Below the pieces are notes generated by a model. The model ran no database searches. It saw nothing but the letters and a program-made list of their open reading frames with translations, and was not told the origin of the DNA. 64,000 nt of DNA from the NCBI GenBank assembly GCA_041391225.1, contig JAWKOL010000002.1:1-64000 (forward strand), written 5' to 3'. This stretch comes from RI-153 sp041391225. Lineage in GTDB: Bacteria > Chloroflexota > Anaerolineae > Caldilineales > Caldilineaceae. A program made the translations under genes and the position numbers. Below are positions 46,910 through 55,204 of this stretch, piece after piece. The first letter of the stretch is position 1, and the number at the start of each line of letters is the position of its first letter.

Positions 46910-47347
46910 TCATCTACCGTTGCGGCCAAAACGGGCAATGTTGAGATCGTCCACGGCCTTGGCTTCGTCCTGCGCAATGGCTTCGAGAAGACGTACGCGA
47001 TCTTATTCCTTGAGCTTCTCCATCGTCTTGCGCTCTTTGAGTGCTTCTTCGAGATCGCGCGCCGCTTCGGCGGCTTCTCAGTGAGTTTTCACCACCGCTT
47101 CCTGCGCCTTGATCGCCAGATCGAGGGCGGCCAGGTAGCGGTAGTGATGCTCGATTTCGTCAACATGCAACACGCCTTGCAGCATCTCTTCGAGCTGAGC
47201 GGCAAAACGCTCTGCTGCTCGCGCAAGGCGTCGAGGCCGTCCATTTCCACGCGCCAGGCGCTGCGCATCCGCCAGATGACGCTGCCGATCTTCTACAATG
47301 CGCTGCCGATAATCGAGGACGGCCTGGAAACGGAAGTCTAGAGACAT
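46910..47347 (-). pseudogene. fliJ: Flagellar export protein FliJ interrupted by two in-frame stops
   Basis: From ATG 47347 (MSLDFRFQAVLDYRQRIVED) the frame stops at TGA 47080-47078. The same frame continues with EAAEAARDLEEALKERKTME and KLKE, then TAA 47005-47003, then DRVRLLEAIAQDEAKAVDDL to a final TGA at 46912-46910. The full length of about 145 residues and the KERKTMEKLKE motif match FliJ, the coiled-coil chaperone-like partner of the FliI ATPase. Both internal stops are one C-to-T change from plausible Arg (CGA) and Gln (CAA) codons. In residues about 38-52 the coil pattern is disturbed, as if two compensating indels were present. The position after fliI is canonical. Confidence 0.75.
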
Positions 47348-47648
47348 GGGATCGCGTTTATTGGGTGGCGATGGATGATGCGGCGATGCGATAGGCCAAT
47401 CATTGCACCTTAGGAGATTTCAGAATTTTATTGATCCACGAAGGCACACGAAGCACCACGAAGAGGAGAAAGAGGGACACGGATTTCAGGATTCGCAGGA
47501 CAACAGAGCGGAAGAGCTTTCTGCTTGTTCTTTTCTGCCTTCGTGTCTCTTCGTGTGGCTTCGTGGATCATTATTTCTCTGGTTTCTCCTTATCAAATGA
47601 GTAAGGAGTAATGAGTAGGCTCAGGTTGATCTACTCGTTACTCGTTAC
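47348..47648. repeat. CACGAAG and ACTCGTT arrays between fliI and fliJ
   Basis: CACGAAGGCA, CACGAAGCAC, CACGAAGAGG repeat with 10-bp period from about 47435. The inverse CTTCGTGTCT, CTTCGTGTGG, CTTCGTGGAT runs to about 47572. From about 47634 TACTCGTTACTCGTTACTCAT adjoins the fliI stop. No gene is visible. Confidence 0.72.
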
Positions 47649-48980
47649 TCATACGATTGCCTCTGCGCTGACTATCTGCTGTAACTGTTCCACCGTTTCT
47701 TCGTAGGCAGTGGCGGTGGCGGCGCCTTGGCGCAGGAAGCGGCGAATGTCGTCGAGCATGTGCAAAGATCGGTCGATACGGGCGTTGCTGCCGGCGGCGT
47801 AGGCGCCGATGTTGATCAGATCTTTGGCGTTTTCGTAGACGGCGAGCATCTCGCGCAGTTGACCGGCCGCGGCCTGGTGCTCTTTCGACGTAATCTGTGT
47901 CATCAGGCGGCTGGCGCTGTGCAGCACGTCGATGGCCGGGTAGTGGTTTTCGGCGGCGAGGGTGCGGGTGAGCATCATGTGTCCGTCCAAAATGCTGCGC
48001 ACGGTGTCGGAGATGGGTTCGTTGAAATCGTCACCTTCTACGAGGACGGTGTAGAACGCTGTGATGGTGCCGCCGATGCCGGCGCCGGTGCGTTCCATGA
48101 GCCGGGGCAGCAGGGCGAAGACGCTGGGCGGGTATGCCTTCATGGCAGGCGGTTCGCCGACAGCCAGCCCCACCTCGCGCTGCGCCATTGCAAATCGGGT
48201 GACGCTGTCCATCATAAAGTTGACGTTCATGTCGAGCTGATCGCGGAAATACTCGGCGATGGCGGTGGCCACCCAGGCGGCTTTGATACGCACCAGCGGC
48301 GGCATGTCGCTGGTGCTCACCACCACAATGGAGCGGGCCAGCCCTTCGGGACCGAGGTTGTCGTCGATGAATTCGCGCACCTCGCGGCCACGTTCGCCGA
48401 TCAGCGCGATGACGTTGACATCGGCCTCGGCGTTGCGCGCGATCATACCCAACAGGCTGCTCTTGCCCACCCCGCTGCCGGCGAAAATGCCGATGCGCTG
48501 CCCTTTGCCCATGGTGATCAGGCCGTCGATGGCGCGCACGCCGGTGCGAAACGGCTCGCGGATGGCCTGCCGCGCCAATGGATGCGGCGCCTGGTTGTTG
48601 AAGGAGACCAGCGTCTCCGCTTCGATGGGGCCGAGATCGTCGAGGGGGTTGCCCAGCCCGTCGAGGACGCGCCCCAGCAGCTTGGGGCCGACTGGCACCT
48701 GAAAGAGTGTCCGCGCGGCAATGACGGGGCTGCCGGGCTGGATGCCTTCCATCTCGCCCAGCGGCATGAGCAGCGAGTAGTTCTTACGAAAGCCCACCAC
48801 CTCCGCCGACATCGAGCCGCTGTCGGTTTCGATCCAGCAGAGTTCACCCATTTTGGGCGAAATGCCTTCAACTTCGATGGTGAGGCCAATAACCTGTACT
48901 ACACGTCCTTGGAGTTGCAATGGTTCTATCTCGACGAGTCGTGATTGATAAGCAGCGAGTTTTGTAGATAGCGGTGTCAT
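47649..48980 (-). CDS. fliI: Flagellar export ATPase FliI
   Basis: ATG 48980 overlaps the fliH stop (ATGA) and gives 443 residues. The sequence has the F1-beta-like ATPase core: Walker A GIFAGSGVGKSSLLGMIARN, GERGREVREFI, Walker B region VNFMMDSVTRFAMAQREVGL and EPPAMKAYPPSVFALLPRLM. It energises unloading of substrates at the flagellar type III export gate together with FliH and FliJ. No frameshift is present. Confidence 0.96.
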   Translation of the reverse strand: MTPLSTKLAAYQSRLVEIEPLQLQGRVVQVIGLTIEVEGISPKMGELCWIETDSGSMSAEVVGFRKNYSLLMPLGEMEGIQPGSPVIAARTLFQVPVGPKLLGRVLDGLGNPLDDLGPIEAETLVSFNNQAPHPLARQAIREPFRTGVRAIDGLITMGKGQRIGIFAGSGVGKSSLLGMIARNAEADVNVIALIGERGREVREFIDDNLGPEGLARSIVVVSTSDMPPLVRIKAAWVATAIAEYFRDQLDMNVNFMMDSVTRFAMAQREVGLAVGEPPAMKAYPPSVFALLPRLMERTGAGIGGTITAFYTVLVEGDDFNEPISDTVRSILDGHMMLTRTLAAENHYPAIDVLHSASRLMTQITSKEHQAAAGQLREMLAVYENAKDLINIGAYAAGSNARIDRSLHMLDDIRRFLRQGAATATAYEETVEQLQQIVSAEAIV

Positions 48981-49792
48981 AGATCGATGTCGTCTGCTGC
49001 GGGCGGTTCGCCCATAGCGTCCGTTTCGATGTCCTCTGAATCGGGCGCGGGAAGCGCAAGTTGAAGGCCGACGCCGATGTTGCCCAACTGCGTTTTGAGG
49101 CGAGCATCGACTGTGGTTGGGCCACAGACCAGGATGCAGCCGCCGGGCGGTACACTTTCGTCGGCCACAAGACGCCAACCGTCGGGCGCATCGGGGCGGC
49201 GTGGCGATCCGGTCTGCCAGAATTTGGTAAGGAAGGCGCAGTCGTCGGGGTGGGCTTTCACCACGAACGGCCCCTCAACGCTGATCTCAGAGAGGGCGCG
49301 GTGGACAGTGTGATCGATGAGCGGTTTGTGCGTCTGTGCGACATGGCCCACCACCTTTTCGGCGACGGCCAGGCTCAATGTGGCGGCTTCGACTTCGATA
49401 CCCGAAAGCGCCACCTGTCGCTGTAGCCCCAGTTCGGCCACGATGGCCTGAAGCTGGGTCACAATGTCGGCAACCTGACCGTCGAACGTCGTCTGCCCAT
49501 CAACGAGACCCTGTTTGTAGCCGTCTTCGTAGCCCTGTGCCTGTGCTTCGGCCTGTAAAGTTTGTGCTGTGTTCTCAGCTTCGGCGATCAGGGCTTCGAT
49601 CTGGCGCTGGGCCTCGGCCAGTTGCGTCTCCATTTGGTTGCGCAGCGCTTCGGCCTCGCGCAGTGCTTGCTCGGCGGCTCGACGCGCCACTTCTTCGGGC
49701 GATTCCTCTAGATCACCGGTGCCGTGGGCGCGCAGCCAATCGGAGACAACGATGCGGTCGCCCGCGTTGTACTTGCGAATAAGCTGCGCCAT
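48977..49792 (-). CDS. fliH: Flagellar assembly protein FliH
   Basis: This 271-residue protein has a long charged coiled-coil (residues about 35-110, ARRAAEQALREAEALRNQME...), then the conserved globular end including LAVAEKVVG and DESVPPGGCILVCGPTTVDA (typical ...D..l..G.c.v.t..G.vDa). It regulates the FliI ATPase. It overlaps fliI and follows fliG by three bases. Confidence 0.9.
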   Translation of the reverse strand: MAQLIRKYNAGDRIVVSDWLRAHGTGDLEESPEEVARRAAEQALREAEALRNQMETQLAEAQRQIEALIAEAENTAQTLQAEAQAQGYEDGYKQGLVDGQTTFDGQVADIVTQLQAIVAELGLQRQVALSGIEVEAATLSLAVAEKVVGHVAQTHKPLIDHTVHRALSEISVEGPFVVKAHPDDCAFLTKFWQTGSPRRPDAPDGWRLVADESVPPGGCILVCGPTTVDARLKTQLGNIGVGLQLALPAPDSEDIETDAMGEPPAADDIDL

Positions 49793-49795
49793 GGG

Positions 49796-50816
49796 CTACA
49801 CCAACACGTCTTCGGAATTGCCGCGAGAGATGACGATCTGCTCTTCTTGCTCCAGGCGGCGTACAATTTTGACAATGTTCTTCTGCGATTCTTCCACCGT
49901 GCGCAGGCGGACAGGACCCATCACGTCGAGATCTTCCTGCATCATCTGGGCGGCGCGCTTGGAGATGTTGCGGAAGATGACCTGGCGTACCTCGTCGGGT
50001 GCGCCGCGCAGCGCCAGCAGCAGATCCTTCTTGTCGACCTCGCGCAGCACCAGTTCCAGGCTGCGGTTGTCGAGGAGGACGAGGTCCTCGAAGACGAACA
50101 TCTGCGCCTGCACCTGGTCGGCCAGATCGGAGTTGACGCTGTGCAACTCCTCCATAATCGTCTTCTCGGTGCCGCGATCCACCTGGTTGAGCAGTTGCAC
50201 CAGGAAGTCGACGCCGCCGATGTGTTCGCCCTGCCGTTCTCGCGGGAGGACGACGGAGAGCTTGGCCTGGAGGCCGGCTTCCACCGTCTTCACGACTTCG
50301 GGCGAGATACGATCCATCATGCCGATGCGGTTGACCACTTCGGGCTGGCTACTTTCGGGCAGGCAGCTAAAGACGCGGCCGCCAGCACCGGGGCAGGTGC
50401 GCCAGGATCAGGGCGATGGTCTGCGGGTGCTCCTCTTGCATAAAGCGGGCCAACTGCATCGGATCCACATCGGCCAGGAAGTCGAACGGGCGCTTGGCGT
50501 CGCGGTGGGTGATGCGGCTGAGCAATTCCTCGGCGCGTTCGCGGCCCACCACCTGCGAGAGCACCTCGCGGGCGTATTCGATACCACCGAAGTTGTACTG
50601 CCGCTGCACCTCAATCTCGGTGACCAATTCATCGGCGATGGCCTGGCGCACGTCGGGCGTCACCCGCTGCAAGGTGGAAATGGCATAGGTAAGCCTTTCC
50701 ACAAGCTCCTCGTTCAGGTGGCGCATCACATCTGCCGAGAGCTGCGATCCCAGGGCCACAAGCACAATCGACGCCTTCTTTTCACCTTCGGTTAGTGGAG
50801 CGGACTTTCGCGCCAT
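49796..50816 (-). CDS. fliG: Flagellar motor switch protein FliG (frameshifted)
   Basis: Two frames join near 50340-50395. The N-terminal frame (ATG 50816) contains EGEKKASIVLVALGSQLSAD, GGIEYAREVLSQVVGRERAE and LARFMQEEHPQTIALILAHL. After two small indels, VFSCLPESSQPEVVNRIGMM resumes in the second frame. It continues through the EHIGGVDFLVQLLNQVDRGT middle segment and the C-terminal torque helix segment LREVDKKDLLLALRGAPDEV, ending with FRNISKRAAQMMQEDLDVMG. This gives about 340 residues, the normal length. All charged residues of the torque helix are present. The ribosome site AGGTGA lies directly next to a 12-copy heptamer repeat. Confidence 0.93.
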
Positions 50817-50826
50817 GTGTCACCTG

Positions 50827-50910
50827 GATTCGTGATTCGTGATTCGTGATTCGTGATTCGTGATTCGTGATTCGTGATTCGTGATTCGTGATTCGTGATT
50901 CGTGATTCGT
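50827..50910. repeat. Perfect tandem array: 12 copies of a 7-bp unit between fliF and fliG
   Basis: The unit GATTCGT is repeated exactly 12 times without a mismatch (84 bp). On the transcribed strand the unit reads ACGAATC and ends 10 bases before the fliG ATG. A second, shorter GCAGGTA/GCAGGTG heptamer series lies at about 50920-50948. Confidence 0.95.
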
Positions 50911-50951
50911 GAACGATTGTCACCTGCTACCTGCTACCTGCCACCTGCCCC

Positions 50952-52647
50952 CTAGTCCGCTGCCTCTGGTTCGGGGCGAGACGGGCGTGAGCCGCCGCCA
51001 TCGGGGACAGCCCATTCCTCGATGATCGAGGCGACCACGTCGGGGCTGTGGCGGGCGATGGCGCGTAGGCGCAGTTCGGCTTCGTCGGGCGGCGGCAACT
51101 GGAAGAAGTTCTCGAAATCGTCGATGCCGCCATGTCCGTTGGCGCCGGCCAGGGCACGGGCGTAGGCGTTGTTGGCGTTTTGTTGCAGAACGGCGGCGCT
51201 CTGCTGCGTGCCGCCGGCCTCACCGGGCAGTGCGGGTGTGTCTTCTTCCACCACGAAGGGCATCATGCGCTTCTGCATGTCGCTCAGAATCTTGCGGGTA
51301 AAGAATAGGATCAGCCCCAGCCCAAGCAACACGCCCACGATGATGCCGATGCGAATGTAGAAGTCCTGCTGCTGCTGTGCTTGAATTGGGCCAGTTCCTG
51401 CTCGTAGTAGCTGATATCGAAGGGGATGCGCTGCACTTCGATGACGTCGCTGCGCTGTTCGCTGAGGCCCAGGGCGGCGGCGACCGTGGTCTTGATGGCA
51501 TCTGTCTGCTCTTCGGGCAGGCTTTCGTCCATGAGCACGGCGACGGAGATGCGTTCTACGCTGCCGGGCTGCACGGTGCGGCTGCGCACCTCTTTGGAAA
51601 CTTCGTAGTTGATGGTGTCGTTGCGACGGTTGTAGACGCCGCTTGTGCCTTCGCCCGTCTGGTAGGTGGCGTCGTCTGCAGGGGCATTGGCGTCAACGCC
51701 GGTGATGCCGCCCATGACGCTGGAGCCGGTGCCTTCCCAGCTTTCTTCTTCACGGCTGCTGCTGCGGATCACGCTGCCCACTTCACCGGCGGGGGCGTAG
51801 GTTTCTGTCTGGGATGCTTCCTGATCCCAGTTCATCTCAATGTTGACGCGCACCACCGTCTTGTTGGGGCCGAAGGTGGAATCGAGCATGGCCTGCACGT
51901 TGTTCTGTTTCTCCAGCTCGGCGGCGCGTTCCATTTCCATGATGCCGCCGGTGATCGAGGGAGCGTGGCTTCTGCCTGGCCTTCGGGCAGTTCGTAGAGG
52001 TTGCCGTCTACGTCGACCAGGGTGATGTTGTCGGCGCTCAAGCCCTCGACGCTGTTGGCCACCAAGAAGCGGATCGACTGTACCTGGGTGGTGTTGAGCT
52101 TGACACCCGGCTTGACTTTGAGGATCACCGAAGCTTTGGGCGGCTGCTGATTGTCGACGAAGAGGCTTTCTTCGGGCAACACCAGGTGGACGCGGGCCAG
52201 GTCGACGCCTTCGACGGCGGTGATGGTGCGGCTGAGTTCACCTTCCAACGCCCGCTGAAAGTTGACCCGCTGCATAAATTCGGTCATGCCCAGGTTGCCC
52301 AGGGAACCGGTATCGAACATCTCGTAGCCGATGGTGCCGCCCTGCGGCAAGTTTTGTGCGGCCAGACGCAGGCGGATGGCTGCGACCTGGTCTTCTTCCA
52401 CCTCGATGGCGGTGCCGCCCTCGGCCAACTGGTAGGGGACGCGCTGGCTGTCCAACTCGTTGACGATAGCGGCGGCGTCGCGCTCGTTGAGATCGCGATA
52501 GAGCACGGCGTATTTCGGCTCGCTCATCCACAAACCCATCACCACGAACATGCCGATGGTGGTGAGCACAATCGCGATCCCGGCAAAGCGCTGCCAGGGC
52601 GCCAGTTGTGTCCAAATATCGAGGGCTTTTGCGCGTAAGTCTTGCAT
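50952..52647 (-). CDS. fliF: Flagellar MS-ring protein FliF (two frameshifts)
   Basis: Three frames are needed. From ATG 52647: an N-terminal membrane helix (RFAGIAIVLTTIGMFVVMGL), the YscJ-like domain (EPKYAVLYRDLNERDAAAIV, SLGNLGMTEFMQRVNFQRAL, EGELSRTITAVEGVDLARVH). The frame shifts near 51960, then KTVVRVNIEMNWDQEASQTE and GVYNRRNDTINYEVSKEVRS. It shifts again near 51370, then a second membrane helix (GVLLGLGLILFFTRKIL) and the C-terminal FliG-binding tail ending in an acidic/Pro-rich segment. The total is about 560 residues. FliF forms the base-body ring in the cytoplasmic membrane. Confidence 0.94.
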
Positions 52648-52795
52648 GGTGCGTCCGGGATGGTTGAGTGGTGAGTGGTGATTCGGGATTTGTGATTGGT
52701 GATCGCTTCTGTCGCTGCAATCGCTGAATCGCTTAATCGCCTAGTCGCCCAGTCTCCTTGGATGAGAAGCACTGCCAAAGCTGAAATCTGGTTGC
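52648..52795. repeat. Octamer-period repeat between fliE and fliF
   Basis: CAATCGCT, GAATCGCT, TAATCGCC, TAGTCGCC, CAGTCTCC run from about 52720 with an 8-bp period. The block relates to the 4.6 and 63.1 kb elements. GTGATTCGGGATTTGTGATTGG precedes it in rough heptamer register. Confidence 0.65.
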
Positions 52796-53122
52796 CTACA
52801 CCTGCATCCGCTGGATCTCCTGGTAGGCTTCGATGACCTTGTTGCGTACCTGGAGCGCCAGGTTGAGTTTGAGCATGGATTCTTCCATTTGCAGCATCAC
52901 CTGGTGCAGATCGACGGGTTCGCCGGCCACCAACTGGTTGATGCCGGTGTCCGCGGTCTTCTGGCTCTGATCGAGCTGCTCGATGGCGTTGGTTAGCGCC
53001 TGCTCCATGCTGCCTGCCACATTGCCAACGCTGCTCTTGGGGACGCCGCGGCTCTGGAGCTTGCCGTCCATGTCGCCAATTTGATTGGCTGCCTGATAAA
53101 GTCGAATCGGGTCGATTGTCAT
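52796..53122 (-). CDS. fliE: Flagellar hook-basal body protein FliE
   Basis: This 108-residue protein has the FliE helix pair: SMEQALTNAIEQLDQSQKTA, the linker GEPVDLHQVMLQMEESMLKL and NLALQVRNKVIEAYQEIQRM QV at the end. FliE joins the MS-ring to the rod. Placement between flgC and fliF is canonical. Confidence 0.95.
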   Translation of the reverse strand: MTIDPIRLYQAANQIGDMDGKLQSRGVPKSSVGNVAGSMEQALTNAIEQLDQSQKTADTGINQLVAGEPVDLHQVMLQMEESMLKLNLALQVRNKVIEAYQEIQRMQV

Positions 53123-53150
53123 CTTCTACTTTTGCCCTTTGTCTTCTTCT

Positions 53151-53600
53151 TTACTTCCCGATTTGCAGCGCCGATTGCGCCATCGATTTCACCGTCTGCA
53201 CAACAGTGACGTTGGCCTGGTAGGCTTTACTGGCAGCCATGAGATCGACCATTTCAGTGGTGATGTCCACGTTGGGGTATTCTACGAAGCCCTCTTCGTC
53301 GGCGTCGGGGTGGGTAGGTTCGTAGACACGCACCATGTTTTCGTCGTTGTTGACGATGCTCACCACCTTGACGCCGTGCAGGTCGTCGCTGCCGGCCAGT
53401 TGGGTGCTCTGCTGGAAGCGGCTCACCGGCAGGCGGTTCGATTCGTGGGCCTGGAGCACAACCTGCTTGCGCTGGTAGGCGCCGCCGTCGGCGGTGCGGG
53501 TGGTCTGGCTGTTGGCGATGTTGTTGCTGATCACGTCCATGCGCAGGCGTTCGGCGGTCATGCCGTAGCCACTGAGGCGCATTGTGTTGAAGATACTCAT
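53151..53600 (-). CDS. flgC: Flagellar rod protein FlgC
   Basis: This 149-residue protein starts MSIFNTMRLSGYGMTAERLR and carries DVISNNIANSQTTRTADGGA, YQRKQVVLQ and the C-terminal helix VDLMAASKAYQANVTVVQTV. Its ATG overlaps the stop of the upstream GH-like gene (ATGA), so synthesis of the two should be coupled. It is a proximal rod subunit. Confidence 0.95.
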   Translation of the reverse strand: MSIFNTMRLSGYGMTAERLRMDVISNNIANSQTTRTADGGAYQRKQVVLQAHESNRLPVSRFQQSTQLAGSDDLHGVKVVSIVNNDENMVRVYEPTHPDADEEGFVEYPNVDITTEMVDLMAASKAYQANVTVVQTVKSMAQSALQIGK

Positions 53601-54952
53601 ACAACCTTCTCCTGTTTCAGAATATCCACGAGCGGATCATGGCCGTCGGGGCGGAAGAGCGCTTGATGATTCCAGGCGGCGTCGTTGTGTCCGCTGCCCG
53701 ATTCGTTGGCGATGATCCAGTAGGTGTAGGCGAAGTAGTAGTCCTCGCGGCTGGGGAGGTAGCGGTAGGCGTCGGCCACGATGTTGGTGGCGTCGGCCTG
53801 CGAGAGCGTGTCGCCGGGATAGATGCCGGCTTCGGTGCCGATCTGGGGCAGGCTACGGCCCAATTCCTGGCGCACGATCTGATCGTAGTCGCGGATGCGC
53901 AGGTGCGCCTGCCCGTAGTTGTGGACGCTGAGCCACGTTTGATCAAGGACGTCTTCGCCGCCTTGGGCCTTGACGGCTTGCAGCGACTCGCGCAGGAAGC
54001 GTAGATCGTCCATGTCACCTGGGGCGGCGCCGGGGGCCAGGCCGGGGGTGGGGCTGAGTGATCCAAAACCGGGCAGACCGCCACCGTCGATCACCTGGCG
54101 AGCGGCGTCGATCCACTTGGCGGCGTAGGCTTTGGGATCAGGTGCGGCGCCCTGGTTTTCGATGCGCAGGTTGGGCTCGTTGTAGAGTTGGAAGTAGTCG
54201 ACGCCCAGCTTGCCGTAGTGGCGCACCGTCGCCGTGAGGTCGCCTTCCACGGCTGATCCGCCGTCGGTGTAGATGCGCATCACCGGCTCGATGCCGTTTT
54301 CCACCAGTTTCTTCACCAGGTAATCGTTCTGTTTCGTGTCCGTCCCGTCGTTGAGGAAGGTGATCCACGAGATCCCCATCTCTTTGGCCTCGGCCACGTA
54401 TTTGTCGATCACGTCGGTGGATTGGCTGGTGGTGGGGATCCAGTGGATGCCGCGCCCGGTGTCGTGCTCGGGCCGAGGAAACGCGGCCAAGGACAGTGCG
54501 TCGGCGCTGGGTTTGGCCGCGCCCTGCACCGTCATTGTCGGTTCGGCGGCGGTGACGGCGTTCGATCCACCCTGGATGGCGGCAATGACGCTGCTGTATG
54601 GATTGTCACCGGCGCTGCGGACGGTGGCGGCTGTGGAAACAGCCGCCGCTGCTTCCGGCTGCGCTTGCCAATTGCTGAAGAGGAACGACGGCAGCGAAAG
54701 CGTGGTGGGCTGTGTCAGGAACGCCAACTGCTGAAAAGCGGCCATCTGCGGTTGGATCGAAGATGAAGACATCGGCGATGAAGACATCGGCGATACAGGC
54801 GAAGAATCAGTGTTGAACAGCTTCGACTCTGTCTCCTGGCGCAGGGTGGCGGCCAGCATATTGGCAAAGGCGAGATCGTCCGCTGCGGTGGGTTTGGGCG
54901 TTGCTTCCGTTTGTCCGCGCTCGACCGGCGGCGTCGATTGAATCGTCGTCAT
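53597..54952 (-). CDS. GH-A-like glycoside hydrolase domain protein at the head of the flagellar operon
   Basis: ATG 54952 gives 451 residues. Residues 1-160 are Ser/Ala/Gln/Thr-rich and look disordered, without a Sec signal. Residues 165-445 form a TIM-barrel-like glycosidase domain: GRGIHWIPTTSQSTDVIDKY, WITFLND, GIEPVMRIY, VDYFQLYNEPNLRIEN with Glu259 in the clan GH-A acid/base motif NEP, WLSVHNYGQ, and LPQIGTEAGIYPG with Glu374 as candidate nucleophile. The stop overlaps the flgC start. A promoter-like TATAAT lies upstream, so this seems to be the first gene of the flagellar transcript. I know of no established flagellar component of this type. It may clear a cell-wall or surface glycan during rod assembly, possibly exported by the flagellar system; this is inference. 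It is paralogous to the domain at 40.5-41.3 kb. Confidence 0.78.
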   Translation of the reverse strand: MTTIQSTPPVERGQTEATPKPTAADDLAFANMLAATLRQETESKLFNTDSSPVSPMSSSPMSSSSIQPQMAAFQQLAFLTQPTTLSLPSFLFSNWQAQPEAAAAVSTAATVRSAGDNPYSSVIAAIQGGSNAVTAAEPTMTVQGAAKPSADALSLAAFPRPEHDTGRGIHWIPTTSQSTDVIDKYVAEAKEMGISWITFLNDGTDTKQNDYLVKKLVENGIEPVMRIYTDGGSAVEGDLTATVRHYGKLGVDYFQLYNEPNLRIENQGAAPDPKAYAAKWIDAARQVIDGGGLPGFGSLSPTPGLAPGAAPGDMDDLRFLRESLQAVKAQGGEDVLDQTWLSVHNYGQAHLRIRDYDQIVRQELGRSLPQIGTEAGIYPGDTLSQADATNIVADAYRYLPSREDYYFAYTYWIIANESGSGHNDAAWNHQALFRPDGHDPLVDILKQEKVV

Positions 54953-55010
54953 GAGGCGCTTTCCACGATGTCAGATACGTAAAAATGATGGCGATCTGTG
55001 TCCTGTCGCC

Positions 55011-55016
55011 ATTATA
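55011..55016 (-). promoter_or_regulatory. Candidate -10 of the flagellar operon
   Basis: The minus strand reads CTATAATGG with TATAAT at 55016-55011, 58 bases upstream of ATG 54952. No good -35 and no sigma-28-type motif was seen, which would suggest expression by the vegetative sigma factor. Confidence 0.4.
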
Positions 55017-55065
55017 GAAAGCGCACTCCGTATTGAGCATAACGGGTTCATAACCGGCACGTAAC

Positions 55066-55200
55066 GGTTGGGGATTGGTGATTGGTGATTGGGGGCTGGG
55101 GGCTGGGGATTGGGGATTGGTGATTGGCAGGTTTGCAGGTTGCAGGTTTGCAGGTGACAATCATTCGCAACTCGCAACTCGCAACTCACAACTCGGAGAT
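55066..55200. repeat. Three consecutive heptamer arrays between divergent genes
   Basis: GATTGGT, GATTGGG, GGCTGGG, GGCTGGG, GATTGGG, GATTGGT, GATTGGC runs at about 55080-55128. It is followed by GCAGGTT units to about 55158 and CGCAACT, CGCAACT, CGCAACT, CACAACT at about 55166-55194. Three different 7-bp units lie side by side, ending just before the AlkD ribosome site. Confidence 0.8.
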
Positions 55201-55204
55201 ACCT

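Noticed and set aside
46678..46977. Minus-strand open frame of 99 codons between fliJ and the transglycosylase gene
   Set aside because: It overlaps the transglycosylase start and the fliJ end in another frame and shows no family features.
46910..47347. Stop-codon recoding (selenocysteine or other) in fliJ
   Set aside because: The two stops are different (TGA and TAA), no selenocysteine-type hairpin was noticed, and FliJ is not a selenoprotein.
50827..50910. Possible CRISPR array or origin iterons
   Set aside because: The unit is 7 bp with no spacers and no cas genes or replication genes nearby.
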